Shown: positions 1 through 7,388, counted from the stretch's first letter. The stretch is 30,044 nt of DNA from an uncultured Eubacterium sp. (GCA_910577215.1 CAJTMQ010000016.1:1-30044); one strand, 5' to 3'. Numbers and translations: made by a program. The notes: a model not told the origin generated them from the letters alone.

Positions 1-217
1 TATCAGGCATATATTCTTTTGAGCGGTTATAGATTCTCTCTACATCATTATAATATATTTTATAATCAAATAATGTAAAACCATCCTCTTCCTCCTGAAA
101 AATTACCGCATCTTCATCAAATCCAAAGCTTTTTGTATTATAATACGCAACGGATGTTCCTGTTGCAACAATCAGAATTGCTATTATGAGCATTGAAGCT
201 ATTGGATGTTTTTTCAT
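1..217 (-). CDS. Hypothetical membrane-anchored protein, C-terminus beyond the window
   Basis: I do not recognise this protein. An open frame starts at an ATG at 217 and runs off the left edge without a stop, giving 72 visible residues. It opens with MKKHP, then a hydrophobic stretch at about residues 7-24, which looks like a signal anchor or uncleaved signal peptide. The rest is acidic and aromatic, with a run of acidic residues at about 44-47. A good ribosome site (AAGGAA) lies 7 bases before the ATG, inside the last codons of spoIIP; only 4 bases separate the two genes, so they are almost certainly cotranscribed. Position suggests a membrane protein made in the same sporulation compartment as SpoIIP, but that is inference from location only. 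Confidence 0.75.
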   Translation of the reverse strand, partial: MKKHPIASMLIIAILIVATGTSVAYYNTKSFGFDEDAVIFQEEEDGFTLFDYKIYYNDVERIYNRSKEYMPD

Positions 218-221
218 TTTA

Positions 222-1376
222 TCATTCCTTTACATAATCTTTTAAAAGCAGTTCGGCAAGGGCATTAGCAAAAAGCCTGCCCGAATAACACGCCTCATCC
301 AGAGTATTTCCCTCAGTTCCTATTTCAAGAAGGAAAGAATTTTTAGTTAAATCCAGATTATATTTACGTTCCGAAAAAAGAATAGGTCTCATCAGATTCG
401 GATACTTCTCATTTACTGCATTCGTAACAGCTGTTGAAAATCTAAGGTTATGTTCCCAATTCGGATAATTTGATATGCTTCCGTATTCGCAGCCTGATAT
501 AATCATCATTCTTGCTGCTTTTTTGCCATTCACTTCAGCTGTTGGTTTAACCTTGGTACCGTCTTTATATGTAATACTGTCTCTGTGAACATCTATAGTG
601 ATTTCTATTGACGGATATTGCTCCAAGTACTCACTTACCGATTTTCTTGATGAGTTATATGCTTCATTATATGATAAATCATGGATTTCCGTGTCATGAA
701 TAACCTTGAAACCCTTGCTTTCAAGAACCTTACAGATTTCGTCCCCGACCCTAACCATATTACGATCTATATCTTTAGTTTTAAGGTCGGTGGACTCTGT
801 ATAATAACCCACATCAAGAAGAGTGAAACATTCAGTTGTATGGCTGTGGTAAATCAAAATGGTAGGCTTTGAAATATCTTTAATTTCAAGACTTGCCTTT
901 TGCTTTAAAAGATTTTCTATATCAAGATTGTAAAAGGAATCAGGAATCTTACTTTGAACCTGCACATTTCCGAAGGTTACAATTGTTCCGCCACCCGTGT
1001 AATTATCTTCGCTTGTTTTACCCTTTACTTTTTCTGTTTCAATACTCTTTTCAGCTTCTGCCATTAATTCCTGAATATCCGCAGGAATTGCCGTTAAATC
1101 TGTATCCTCAGAGCTGTCCTCCGGAGTGATACTGTTCATAACATCCTGCACCTCTTCCTGTGTGGTGTTATTATTATCTGCATCATCACCTGAAATTATT
1201 AAAGAAATCTGAGAAGATGTTTCTTTAATTTCAGAATAAGGTCTTGAAATTTTATCAACACTCTTTATTAAACCGGTTATATCGGCGGAAAGGTTGGGAG
1301 ACAAACCTATGATGATACCGGTTATAGTAAACAATGCAACAATATTTGAAACAAAAAATATAATATCCCTTTTCAT
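222..1376 (-). CDS. spoIIP: Stage II sporulation protein P (SpoIIP), peptidoglycan hydrolase of engulfment
   Basis: SpoIIP is the amidase/endopeptidase that, with SpoIID and SpoIIM, thins septal peptidoglycan so the mother-cell membrane can engulf the forespore. From the ATG at 1376 the protein has 384 residues. It has a membrane anchor at about residues 4-25, an acidic low-complexity linker to about 130, then the SpoIIP domain. Visible signature residues are the HSHTTE segment (H177, H179, E182), VHRDS (H264) and a late EIGTEGN (E351). The frame stays open 30 codons further upstream to 1466, but that start would overlap gpr by 32 bases, whereas the ATG at 1376 has an AGGTG ribosome site 6 bases away. 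It follows gpr on the same strand with a 58-base gap that holds a possible sigma-E promoter. Confidence 0.95.
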   Translation of the reverse strand: MKRDIIFFVSNIVALFTITGIIIGLSPNLSADITGLIKSVDKISRPYSEIKETSSQISLIISGDDADNNNTTQEEVQDVMNSITPEDSSEDTDLTAIPADIQELMAEAEKSIETEKVKGKTSEDNYTGGGTIVTFGNVQVQSKIPDSFYNLDIENLLKQKASLEIKDISKPTILIYHSHTTECFTLLDVGYYTESTDLKTKDIDRNMVRVGDEICKVLESKGFKVIHDTEIHDLSYNEAYNSSRKSVSEYLEQYPSIEITIDVHRDSITYKDGTKVKPTAEVNGKKAARMMIISGCEYGSISNYPNWEHNLRFSTAVTNAVNEKYPNLMRPILFSERKYNLDLTKNSFLLEIGTEGNTLDEACYSGRLFANALAELLLKDYVKE

Positions 1377-1411
1377 AACACACCTGTATATTAAAGTATT
1401 CATATACATTA

Positions 1412-1441
1412 TATATATGAAAAAAGAAATCACTTTATCCC
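1412..1441 (-). promoter_or_regulatory. Possible sigma-E promoter for spoIIP
   Basis: Reading the minus strand, GGGATAAA (1441-1434) is followed after 14 bases by CATATATA (1419-1412). The second box fits the sigma-E -10 pattern (CATA-Y-A-H-T) at 7 of 8 positions; the -35 box is a weaker match. The start of transcription would fall about 28 bases before the spoIIP ATG. The -35 box straddles the gpr stop codon. Known: spoIIP is transcribed by sigma-E in Bacillus. The assignment here is inference from a motif in AT-rich DNA. Confidence 0.4.
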
Positions 1442-2259
1442 ACAAGAGTATATAAATCCCGTTCACTTATATCGGACTGAAGACAAACATTAATGCTCAT
1501 ACCAATAAGTTTGGCACCCTGTTCCGTAACCCGATCTATTTCTCTTGGCGTTACAAACATTGAATTATCATCTGCACCTTTTATAACACCTGTTGAAACA
1601 ACGGTTGGTATTCCGATTGAAACAACCGGCACACCGAGCGTTTTTTTTGAAATTTCAAAACGATGATTGCCTACTCCCGAGCCCGGGAAAATACCCGTAT
1701 CCGAAAGCTGAACTGTTGTCCCCAGTCTTTCAGCGGAAGATGACGCAAGCGCATCAACAACAATAACACACTGCGGATTAATAACATTTACAATTCCTTT
1801 AATGATTTCGGCACTTTCAATCCCTGTTTCTCCAAGCACTCCTGTACGGACTGTAGAAACTTTTTTAAGATTTTCAAACCCCATTTCCTTTTTTAGATCT
1901 TCAGATATATGGCGTGTAGCAAGAACATATGAATTTGTTTTAGGCCCCAACGCATCTGCCGTTATATCCATATTACCAAGACCTGCTACAAGAATATTGT
2001 CACACTGTGGAGGAAGAAGATTTTTTAAAATATCCGAAATTTTTTTGAGCCTGCCGTCGAAAATATCAGTGTCATTGACAAAAGACGGCACTTCAACCGT
2101 TATATAGCTTCCGACGGGTTTACCAATGGCTTTTTCTCCGTTTTCATTTAAAACATCAACCGTTGTTATACCCTGCTCCTGAGTTACCTTAACTCCGTTG
2201 ATTTTTGTTTTTTTGCTTTCTTCATAGCATTCAACTGCTAAATCTGTGCGGTTTTCCAA
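1435..2259 (-). CDS. gpr: Germination protease (GPR), spore-specific aspartic protease
   Basis: GPR is the peptidase (MEROPS A25) that degrades small acid-soluble spore proteins during germination, freeing DNA and amino acids. The 274-residue protein carries the two conserved acidic sites, ITADALGP (D102) and VVDALASSS (D169), whose spacing agrees with the catalytic aspartates known in the Bacillus enzyme. The start codon is TTG at 2259: an AGGTGA site sits 6 bases upstream and an in-frame TGA lies within that site, so no longer start is possible. The N-terminus MENRTDLAVE contains the TD-LA-x-E motif that resembles the cleavage site in spore proteins, so the propeptide would be only about 6 residues. 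It lies upstream of spoIIP and divergent from rpsT. Confidence 0.95.
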   Translation of the reverse strand: MENRTDLAVECYEESKKTKINGVKVTQEQGITTVDVLNENGEKAIGKPVGSYITVEVPSFVNDTDIFDGRLKKISDILKNLLPPQCDNILVAGLGNMDITADALGPKTNSYVLATRHISEDLKKEMGFENLKKVSTVRTGVLGETGIESAEIIKGIVNVINPQCVIVVDALASSSAERLGTTVQLSDTGIFPGSGVGNHRFEISKKTLGVPVVSIGIPTVVSTGVIKGADDNSMFVTPREIDRVTEQGAKLIGMSINVCLQSDISERDLYTLVG

Positions 2260-2293
2260 AATAAATCACCTATTTTTTCAACATTTTCAATAA

Positions 2294-2323
2294 AAGTATG
2301 CCCAAAAATAAAAAAATACTTGC
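2294..2323 (-). promoter_or_regulatory. Possible forespore (sigma-G/sigma-F) promoter for gpr
   Basis: On the minus strand GCAAG (2323-2319) and CATACTT (2300-2294) are separated by exactly 18 bases, close to the sigma-G pattern (G-H-A-T-R, about 18 bases, CATA-x-T-A). gpr is a sigma-G gene in Bacillus. No sigma-A-like promoter is apparent between here and the TTG start. The -35 box lies on the same bases as the -35 box of the divergent rpsT promoter. Confidence 0.5.
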
Positions 2324-2348
2324 ATTTTTGCAGAAGGTATGCTACTAT
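2320..2348 (+). promoter_or_regulatory. Sigma-A promoter for rpsT
   Basis: TTGCAT (2320-2325) and TACTAT (2343-2348) are 17 bases apart, and a TG at 2340-2341 makes an extended -10. Transcription would begin near 2355, about 65 bases before the rpsT ATG. Confidence 0.7.
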
Positions 2349-2419
2349 GTTTAAGCATTTAAAAGATATTGGGTGTATGCCCTTAAACTACTATTTCCGC
2401 TAAAGGAGTGAAAAATAAT

Positions 2420-2677
2420 ATGCCAAACATTAAATCAGCAAAGAAAAGAGTTAAGGTACAGGCTAAGAAAGCTGCTAACAACAAGGCTGCTAACACTGCA
2501 CTTAAAACCGCTATCAAGAAGGCGAATGCCGCTATTGAGGCTAACGCTGCAGATAAGGATGCTGCAGTTCAGGCTGCTGTTAAGAAGATTGATCAGGCTG
2601 CTGCTAAAAATCTTCTTCACAAAAACAATGCTGCAAGAAAAAAGAGCAATCTTGTTTCAAAGCTTAACGAGGCTTAA
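2420..2677 (+). CDS. rpsT: 30S ribosomal protein S20
   Basis: S20 binds 16S rRNA early in assembly of the small subunit. The 85-residue product starts MPNIKSAKKR, the family's normal N-terminus, and is rich in lysine and alanine with a C-terminal NAARKKSNLVSKLN segment typical of S20. A GTG at 2408 is in frame but it lies in the ribosome site (AAAGGAG at 2402-2408), so the ATG at 2420 is the start. It has its own promoter and a strong terminator, so it is monocistronic. The neighbourhood of gpr and spoIIP beside rpsT is common in spore-forming Firmicutes; here rpsT is divergent from them. Confidence 0.97.
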   Translation: MPNIKSAKKRVKVQAKKAANNKAANTALKTAIKKANAAIEANAADKDAAVQAAVKKIDQAAAKNLLHKNNAARKKSNLVSKLNEA

Positions 2678-2695
2678 TTCATTTAAAAACAAACG

Positions 2696-2730
2696 AACTC
2701 CTGTCAACTTTTGACAGGAGTTTATTTTTT
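2696..2730 (+). terminator. Rho-independent terminator of rpsT
   Basis: A perfect 12-bp stem (2696-2707 with 2711-2722) with a 3-base loop is followed by ATTTTTT. It ends just before the promoter of the next gene. Confidence 0.9.
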
Positions 2731-2746
2731 ATTCACTTTTTACTGC

Positions 2747-2775
2747 TTGACTTTAGTATGTATTAAATATATAAT
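2747..2775 (+). promoter_or_regulatory. Near-consensus sigma-A promoter for the 82-residue membrane protein
   Basis: TTGACT (2747-2752), a 17-base spacer and a perfect TATAAT (2770-2775) form a near-consensus sigma-A promoter, 36 bases before the ATG at 2811. Confidence 0.85.
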
Positions 2776-2810
2776 ATATCTATAAAAATTGTAATCGGGA
2801 GGATTATCCA

Positions 2811-3059
2811 ATGAATTTAAATAAAATTTTAAAGATTATCGGTGCAATTGTTGCTTTAGCAGGCATTGCAGCTGCAATTTATATTGCTGTAAAAAAGCTT
2901 ACCGATAAAAAAGAACCTGAATATTTTGATGACAATGATTTCTTTGAGTGTGACAACGATTTGGAAATCATTGATGTAACAAATGAAACACCTGAAATAG
3001 AGGAAGCGCCTGTTAAAGAAGCTCCTAAAAAGAAAACTGCAAAAAAAGCAGAGAATTAA
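2811..3059 (+). CDS. Small single-pass membrane protein of unknown function
   Basis: I do not recognise a family. The 82-residue protein has one hydrophobic helix at about residues 8-27, a short basic stretch (KKLTDKK), then a strongly acidic, aromatic segment at about 34-52 and a lysine/alanine/proline-rich tail. The ATG has a GGGAGGA ribosome site 7 bases upstream, and the gene has a strong promoter of its own and a hairpin after it, so it is very likely expressed. The layout suggests an inner-membrane anchor with a charged cytoplasmic tail. A patatin-like lipase follows on the same strand after 59 bases. Confidence 0.85.
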   Translation: MNLNKILKIIGAIVALAGIAAAIYIAVKKLTDKKEPEYFDDNDFFECDNDLEIIDVTNETPEIEEAPVKEAPKKKTAKKAEN

Positions 3060-3067
3060 ATGAATTG

Positions 3068-3100
3068 AGGAGTAACGGTTAAGTTACTCCTTATATTTTT
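3068..3100 (+). terminator. Weak terminator or attenuator between membrane protein and lipase
   Basis: A 9-bp perfect stem (3068-3076 with 3083-3091) with a 6-base loop is followed by TTATATTTTT, an interrupted T tract. I see no separate promoter for the lipase gene 20 bases further on, so this may attenuate rather than stop transcription. Confidence 0.55.
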
Positions 3101-3118
3101 GAATGGAGTTGATGAACA

Positions 3119-3970
3119 ATGTACAGCAGCGGTCTTGTTTTAGAAGGCGGCGGAAACCGCGGTGTATTTACAAGCGGTGTGCTTGATGCTTTTATGGAAA
3201 ACGGCATAACATTTCCGTATGTTATAGGCGTTTCAATGGGTTCGTGCAATGCGGCATCCTTTTTAGGAAAAAATATTCGGCGTCAGCATGATTTAACCAT
3301 CAATTACTGCAGAGATAAAAGATATTCCGGATTTTCATCATTTAGAAAGAATGGTGAATTTCTTAATCTGGAATGGATTTTCGGTGAGCTCACATATGAT
3401 ATTATTCCGCTTAACTATGAAAATTATGAGAGCAGCGGTTCGGTGTTTTGTGCAGTTTTAACCAATGCACAAACAGGTAAACCGGAATATTTTTACCCAA
3501 AGGATTTAAGAGAATACGGATGCCCCATTATAAGAGCAAGCTGTTCAATGCCGCTTGTTACAAAAGGTGTTGAAATAAGCGGGCTTCGATATTTTGACGG
3601 CGGTGTTTCAGATTCAATTCCTCTTAAAAGAGCACTTGACGACGGCTGCAAAAAGGCTATTGTTATTCTTACGCAGGATGAAACCTTTGTTAAACAGCCG
3701 CTAAAAGGTGCAAATGCAATTAAAAGGCTTTATAAAAAATATCCTTTGCTTACAAACAGTCTTGTTAACCGCCATAATATGTATAATGAGCAGCGCAAAT
3801 ATGTTGAGGAACAGGAAAAGAACGGAAACGTTCTTGTTATCCGCCCTGCAAAGCCGCTGAACTGTTCTTCCATGGACAAAGATACCACAAAGCTCGAAGC
3901 AATTTATCAGCTTGGTTATACACAGGGCAAAAAGAACATCGAAAAGGTAAAAGCCTTTTTAGCTGAATAA
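3119..3970 (+). CDS. Patatin-like phospholipase family protein
   Basis: This is a serine lipid hydrolase of the patatin / RssA-YjjU group, presumably a cytosolic phospholipase or lysophospholipase; its substrate cannot be told from sequence. The 283-residue protein shows the full signature: oxyanion loop LEGGGNRG (residues 8-15), nucleophile elbow GVSMGS (S39), and the DGG motif completing the Ser-Asp dyad (D160 in YFDGGVSDS). There is no signal peptide. A ribosome site of type GGAG lies about 10 bases upstream. It lies downstream of the 82-residue membrane protein and probably reads from the same promoter through a weak hairpin. Confidence 0.93.
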   Translation: MYSSGLVLEGGGNRGVFTSGVLDAFMENGITFPYVIGVSMGSCNAASFLGKNIRRQHDLTINYCRDKRYSGFSSFRKNGEFLNLEWIFGELTYDIIPLNYENYESSGSVFCAVLTNAQTGKPEYFYPKDLREYGCPIIRASCSMPLVTKGVEISGLRYFDGGVSDSIPLKRALDDGCKKAIVILTQDETFVKQPLKGANAIKRLYKKYPLLTNSLVNRHNMYNEQRKYVEEQEKNGNVLVIRPAKPLNCSSMDKDTTKLEAIYQLGYTQGKKNIEKVKAFLAE

Positions 3971-3982
3971 ACAAAAAATCAT

Positions 3983-4015
3983 AAGGCACTCCGGTATGGA
4001 GTGCCTTAATTTTTT
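3983..4015. terminator. Bidirectional terminator between patatin-like gene and trmL
   Basis: A 10-bp perfect stem (3983-3992 with 3998-4007) and a 5-base loop have T-rich sequence on the plus side (AATTTTTT) and on the minus side (ATGATTTTTTG), so it can serve both convergent genes. Confidence 0.85.
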
Positions 4016-4514
4016 ACCATTTTAAATTATGCAGTTGACCCTTGAGAGATAATTCAGGATAATCCCATTGACGAAGCACCTCATACACGCCAACCGCTAC
4101 ACTGTTGCTTAAATTCAGACTTCTGATAATGCCCCTCATCGGAATACGAACACAGTTATCGTGATTTTCCTTGAGCAGTTCCTCGGGCAGACCCTTGGTT
4201 TCCTTGCCGAAAACAAGGTACGCACCATTCGGATAATCTACATCTGTATGCGTTTGTTCAGCCTTTGTGGTGAAATAGAAAAAACTGCCGCCCTTGTTTT
4301 TTTCAAAAAAATCCTCTTGGCTGTCATAATATGTTATATCAAGCTTATCCCAATAATCAAGACCTGCACGGCGTACCTGCTTTTCAGTTATCTGAAAACC
4401 CATCGGTCCGACAAGATGCAGTCTTGCACCCGTGGCCGCACAAGTGCGTGCAATATTACCGGTATTCTGCGGGATTTCAGGCTCTATAAGCACAATATTA
4501 AGCGAGTATTCCAT
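4014..4514 (-). CDS. trmL: tRNA (cytidine(34)-2'-O)-methyltransferase TrmL
   Basis: TrmL methylates the ribose of nucleotide 34 in the anticodon of tRNA-Leu isoacceptors using S-adenosylmethionine. The 166-residue size is that of single-domain TrmL proteins. The SPOUT features are clear: N-terminal PEIPQNTGNIARTCAATGA, the central VFGKETKGLP and the C-terminal knot segment with IPMRGIIRSLNLSNSVA. The ATG overlaps the end of nagA by 17 bases and uses an AAGGAAG site inside nagA, so the two are translated from one message. It is the last gene of a dusB-nagA-trmL group and ends at the shared terminator. Confidence 0.95.
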   Translation of the reverse strand: MEYSLNIVLIEPEIPQNTGNIARTCAATGARLHLVGPMGFQITEKQVRRAGLDYWDKLDITYYDSQEDFFEKNKGGSFFYFTTKAEQTHTDVDYPNGAYLVFGKETKGLPEELLKENHDNCVRIPMRGIIRSLNLSNSVAVGVYEVLRQWDYPELSLKGQLHNLKW

Positions 4515-5619
4515 TGATATATACTTCCTTTATGTTCAAATCTTCATCCACAAAAATAATATCAGCCGCCTTGTTCGGCGCAATTGAACCGATTTCATCA
4601 TCAAGACCTATTGCACTTGCAGGGTTAATCGTACAGCTTTTCAGTGCTGTTTTAAAATCAATTCCGAATTCAAGAAGATTTCTGAACTCTGCAAAAACAT
4701 TTGTAATTGAAGCAGCAATTGTTCCATCTGCCAGCACAGCATACTTGCCGTTTTCATAAACAAAGGTTTTCTGACCTCCAAGGTCAAATTCACCCGCTCC
4801 AAGCCCGGCTCCGCGCATGGAATCGGAAACAACACAAGCTCTGTTTTCCCCTAAAATTTTAAATGTATTTCTTAAAACTGCAGGGCAAATGTGACCGCCG
4901 TCACATATAAGCTCACAGGTAACATTTTCACAATCAAGCACTGTGCCTGCAACACCTGCCTCACGATGTGTCATACCCGTCATAGCATTATAAAGATGTG
5001 TTGTATGTGCCGCACCAAAATCAATTGCCTTTTGTGTTTGTGCTGAATTTGCAGAAGTATGCCCTATTGCAACAGTGCATTTTTTGCTTACGCTTTTTAT
5101 AAATTCTTCACTTTCAAAGGCTTCGGGTGCAATGGTAATAAGCTTAACAATTTCTCCGCTGTCCTCAAAAAGCTGATTAAATTCGTCCACCGTTCCTTTT
5201 CTTACAAATGCACCGTTCTGTGCGCCCTTTTTATCATATGAAATAAACGGTCCTTCAAGATTAATTCCAACAAGCTTGGCACCTGCTTCATTGCCCTGAT
5301 ATTCCCGCCCGCATTTAACAATAGCCGTGAGTGTATCATTATCCAGCGTCATTGAGGTTCCGCAAAAAGATGTTACACCGTTTTTTGCAAGGTAGGCACT
5401 GATTTTATCAAGACTCTCTTTTGAAGCATCTGAAAAATCACCGCCTGCTCCGCCATGAATATGAATATCGACAAATCCGGGCAAAGCAATGAAACCACTC
5501 ATATCTCTGCCATCTTCATCAAATATACCGATTTCCGTAATTTTGCCGTTTTCAATTTTAATATCGGCAACCTCTTTTTCAAATACTTCATTGTAAAAGC
5601 AAACATTCTTTAAAATCAT
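4498..5619 (-). CDS. nagA: N-acetylglucosamine-6-phosphate deacetylase
   Basis: NagA removes acetate from GlcNAc-6-phosphate, the first step in feeding amino sugars from wall turnover or diet into glycolysis or wall recycling. The 373-residue protein is a full-length amidohydrolase TIM barrel with the HIHGG motif (H53, H55), NLEGPF (E122), GHT (H186), the H204/H207 pair in AAHTTHLYNAMTGM, and the catalytic aspartate in SDSM (D265). Start and neighbour: its ATG shares one base with the dusB stop (TAATG), with an AAAGGA site inside dusB. No nagB or transporter is in the window. It sits between two tRNA-modifying enzymes, so the grouping looks like shared transcription rather than shared pathway. 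Confidence 0.95.
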   Translation of the reverse strand: MILKNVCFYNEVFEKEVADIKIENGKITEIGIFDEDGRDMSGFIALPGFVDIHIHGGAGGDFSDASKESLDKISAYLAKNGVTSFCGTSMTLDNDTLTAIVKCGREYQGNEAGAKLVGINLEGPFISYDKKGAQNGAFVRKGTVDEFNQLFEDSGEIVKLITIAPEAFESEEFIKSVSKKCTVAIGHTSANSAQTQKAIDFGAAHTTHLYNAMTGMTHREAGVAGTVLDCENVTCELICDGGHICPAVLRNTFKILGENRACVVSDSMRGAGLGAGEFDLGGQKTFVYENGKYAVLADGTIAASITNVFAEFRNLLEFGIDFKTALKSCTINPASAIGLDDEIGSIAPNKAADIIFVDEDLNIKEVYINGILA

Positions 5620-6584
5620 TACACATTTTCCTTTATAATTCTGTATGTTATTTCTTCCAACTGTTCAAGACTTTCAAGGCTTCCCATTTCAGCTCTGAAC
5701 TTTGCACCGCCGCGAAGCCCCTTTGTGTAATAGGCTGCGTGATGGCGTGCCTCTCTCATAGCAGTATATTCACCCTTATACTCAATTATTTTTTTGATAT
5801 GCTGAAGCATAACCGTCATTTTTTCAGTAAGTGTCGGCAAAGGAACAACTGTACAATCATTAAGATACGCATTTATCTGCTGAAACACCCACGGGTTACC
5901 CAAAGCACCTCTGCCTATCATAACGGCATCGCAGTTTGTTTTTTCAAGCATAACTGCCGCACTCTGTGCATCAACAACATCACCGTTGCCAATAACAGGA
6001 ATACCAACTGCCGCTTTAACAGCCTTTATAATTTCATAATCAACGCTGCCGCTGTACATTTCTTTTCTTGTTCTTCCGTGAACAGCAATTGCAGCTGCAC
6101 CGTTTTTTTCAAGAATTTCTGCCATCTGAACAGCATTTATACTGTTTTTGTCCCAGCCCTTTCTGATTTTAGCCGTAACCGGAATATCAACATCAGAAGA
6201 TACAGCTTTGACTATTTCACCTGCAAGCTGCGGATTTTTCATAAGGCTTGCTCCGCCGCCGTTCATTGCAACCTTTGGTGCGGGACATCCCATATTTATG
6301 TCGATTATCTGCGGCTTATACTGCAGGCATTTAACTGCCGCCTCTGCCATTATTTCAGGATTATCACCGAAAATCTGTGCACCTGCTGTTTTTTCTTCAT
6401 CACCGAGTGTTAAAAGCAGGGCACTTTTTTTATCACCCATAGTAAGTCCCTTTGAGCTTACCATTTCTGTTACTGTATACGCCGCACCGAAGCGAACACA
6501 CAATTCTCGGAATGCCTTATCCGCAACACCCGCCATAGGGGCAAGAAAGGCTATATCATCAAATTCTATATTCTTAATTTTCAT
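5619..6584 (-). CDS. dusB: tRNA-dihydrouridine synthase (DusB type)
   Basis: Dus enzymes use FMN and NADPH to reduce specific uridines in tRNA to dihydrouridine. The 321-residue protein has the N-terminal LAPMAGVAD flavin-binding start, the catalytic cysteine in INMGCPAPKV (C100), the HGRTR segment, and the VMIGRGALGNPW phosphate-binding end of the TIM barrel, followed by the helical tRNA-binding domain. The exact paralogue is inferred from similarity to Firmicutes DusB. It begins a three-gene overlapping group (dusB-nagA-trmL) with its own extended -10 promoter just after the rpsR terminator. The ribosome site is AGAGGTAG. Confidence 0.93.
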   Translation of the reverse strand: MKIKNIEFDDIAFLAPMAGVADKAFRELCVRFGAAYTVTEMVSSKGLTMGDKKSALLLTLGDEEKTAGAQIFGDNPEIMAEAAVKCLQYKPQIIDINMGCPAPKVAMNGGGASLMKNPQLAGEIVKAVSSDVDIPVTAKIRKGWDKNSINAVQMAEILEKNGAAAIAVHGRTRKEMYSGSVDYEIIKAVKAAVGIPVIGNGDVVDAQSAAVMLEKTNCDAVMIGRGALGNPWVFQQINAYLNDCTVVPLPTLTEKMTVMLQHIKKIIEYKGEYTAMREARHHAAYYTKGLRGGAKFRAEMGSLESLEQLEEITYRIIKENV

Positions 6585-6605
6585 ATAACTACCTCTGTTT
6601 TAATG

Positions 6606-6614
6606 AGTATAGCA
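6606..6614 (-). promoter_or_regulatory. Extended -10 promoter for dusB-nagA-trmL
   Basis: The minus strand reads TGC-TATACT at 6614-6606, an extended -10 box. I cannot see a good -35 17 bases upstream (TTTATT). It lies between the rpsR terminator and the dusB start at 6584. Confidence 0.55.
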
Positions 6615-6653
6615 TAAATTGTATGAAAAATAAATACCCGCAGCACGCAAAAA

Positions 6654-6678
6654 AAGAACTCTGATAAACAGAGTTCTT
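6654..6678 (-). terminator. Terminator of the rpsF-ssb-rpsR operon
   Basis: A perfect 10-bp stem (6654-6663 with 6669-6678) with a 5-base loop is followed on the minus strand by a run of T (TTTTTTT including stem end). Confidence 0.9.
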
Positions 6679-6697
6679 AAAAAATACATAATTGTAA

Positions 6698-6934
6698 TTA
6701 GTCTGCGCTGTATGGAAGAAGAGCAATCTGACGAGCACGCTTGATAGCGGTTGTAAGCTCTCTCTGATGCTTAGCACATGTGCCTGTTACACGGCGAGGA
6801 AGAATTTTAGCTCTTTCAGATGTGTATCTGTTAAGCTTAGAAACATCCTTATAATCAATGCTTTCACACTTATCTACGCAAAACTGGCAAACTTTTCTGC
6901 GGCCTTTTCTTGCGCCGCCTTTAATATATGCCAT
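6698..6934 (-). CDS. rpsR: 30S ribosomal protein S18, zinc-binding (C+) form
   Basis: S18 pairs with S6 on the platform of the 30S subunit. The 78-residue protein is standard length. It keeps cysteines C16 and C19 (CQFC), C53 and H56 (TCAKH), the pattern expected of a zinc-binding C+ form, whereas many bacteria have a C- form. This matters for zinc economy: such genomes sometimes carry a second C- copy under zinc control, which is not in this window. An AAGGAGGA site precedes the ATG and the gene follows ssb closely. Confidence 0.97.
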   Translation of the reverse strand: MAYIKGGARKGRRKVCQFCVDKCESIDYKDVSKLNRYTSERAKILPRRVTGTCAKHQRELTTAIKRARQIALLPYSAD

Positions 6935-6953
6935 AATTAGTTTCCTCCTTCAA

Positions 6954-7388
6954 TTAGAATGGTAAGTCATCGTCATCATCAATAATTTCTTCAAAATCAC
7001 TGTTATCTGCCGAAGCATAGCTGGGAGCCGGCTGGCTGAATGCAGGATTTGAAGCAGTGCCGCTTTCTGCCTTTGAACCGCAGAAAGAAACATTATTGGC
7101 AACAACCTGAACTGATTTTCTCTTGTTTCCGTCTTTATCTGTGAAATTCTCTGTTTGAATTGAACCTTCAACAGCAATCATAGAACCTTTACGGAAATAG
7201 CGGGAAATGAACTCAGCAGTCTGACGCCAAGCGGTAACATCAATGAAATCAGCCTTTCTTTCTTCGCCTGATCTCTGGAAATTTCTGTCACACGCAAGCT
7301 GAATGCGAACAACGGAAATACCGTTTGGAGTTGTTCTGAGCTCAGGATCATAGGTTAATCTGCCCATGAGAACAACTGAATTAATCAT
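6954..7388 (-). CDS. ssb: Single-stranded DNA-binding protein
   Basis: SSB coats single-stranded DNA in replication and repair and recruits partner enzymes. The 144-residue protein has an N-terminal OB fold (starting INSVVLMGRLTYDPELR, to about residue 105), a flexible serine/proline/alanine linker and the acidic tail DDDDLPF, which is the docking tip for SSB-interacting proteins. It lies between rpsF and rpsR, the classic arrangement in bacteria, 14 bases after rpsF. Confidence 0.97.
   Translation of the reverse strand: MINSVVLMGRLTYDPELRTTPNGISVVRIQLACDRNFQRSGEERKADFIDVTAWRQTAEFISRYFRKGSMIAVEGSIQTENFTDKDGNKRKSVQVVANNVSFCGSKAESGTASNPAFSQPAPSYASADNSDFEEIIDDDDDLPF

Noticed and set aside
1377..1466. 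Thirty-codon N-terminal extension of SpoIIP
   Set aside because: It would overlap gpr, has no ribosome site, and the downstream ATG has both a good site and a normal anchor.
5739..6413. A 224-codon open frame on the plus strand, rich in Cys, His and Asn
   Set aside because: It lies wholly opposite dusB, whose catalytic motifs are intact; the odd composition is what the antisense of that gene produces, and no ribosome site precedes it.
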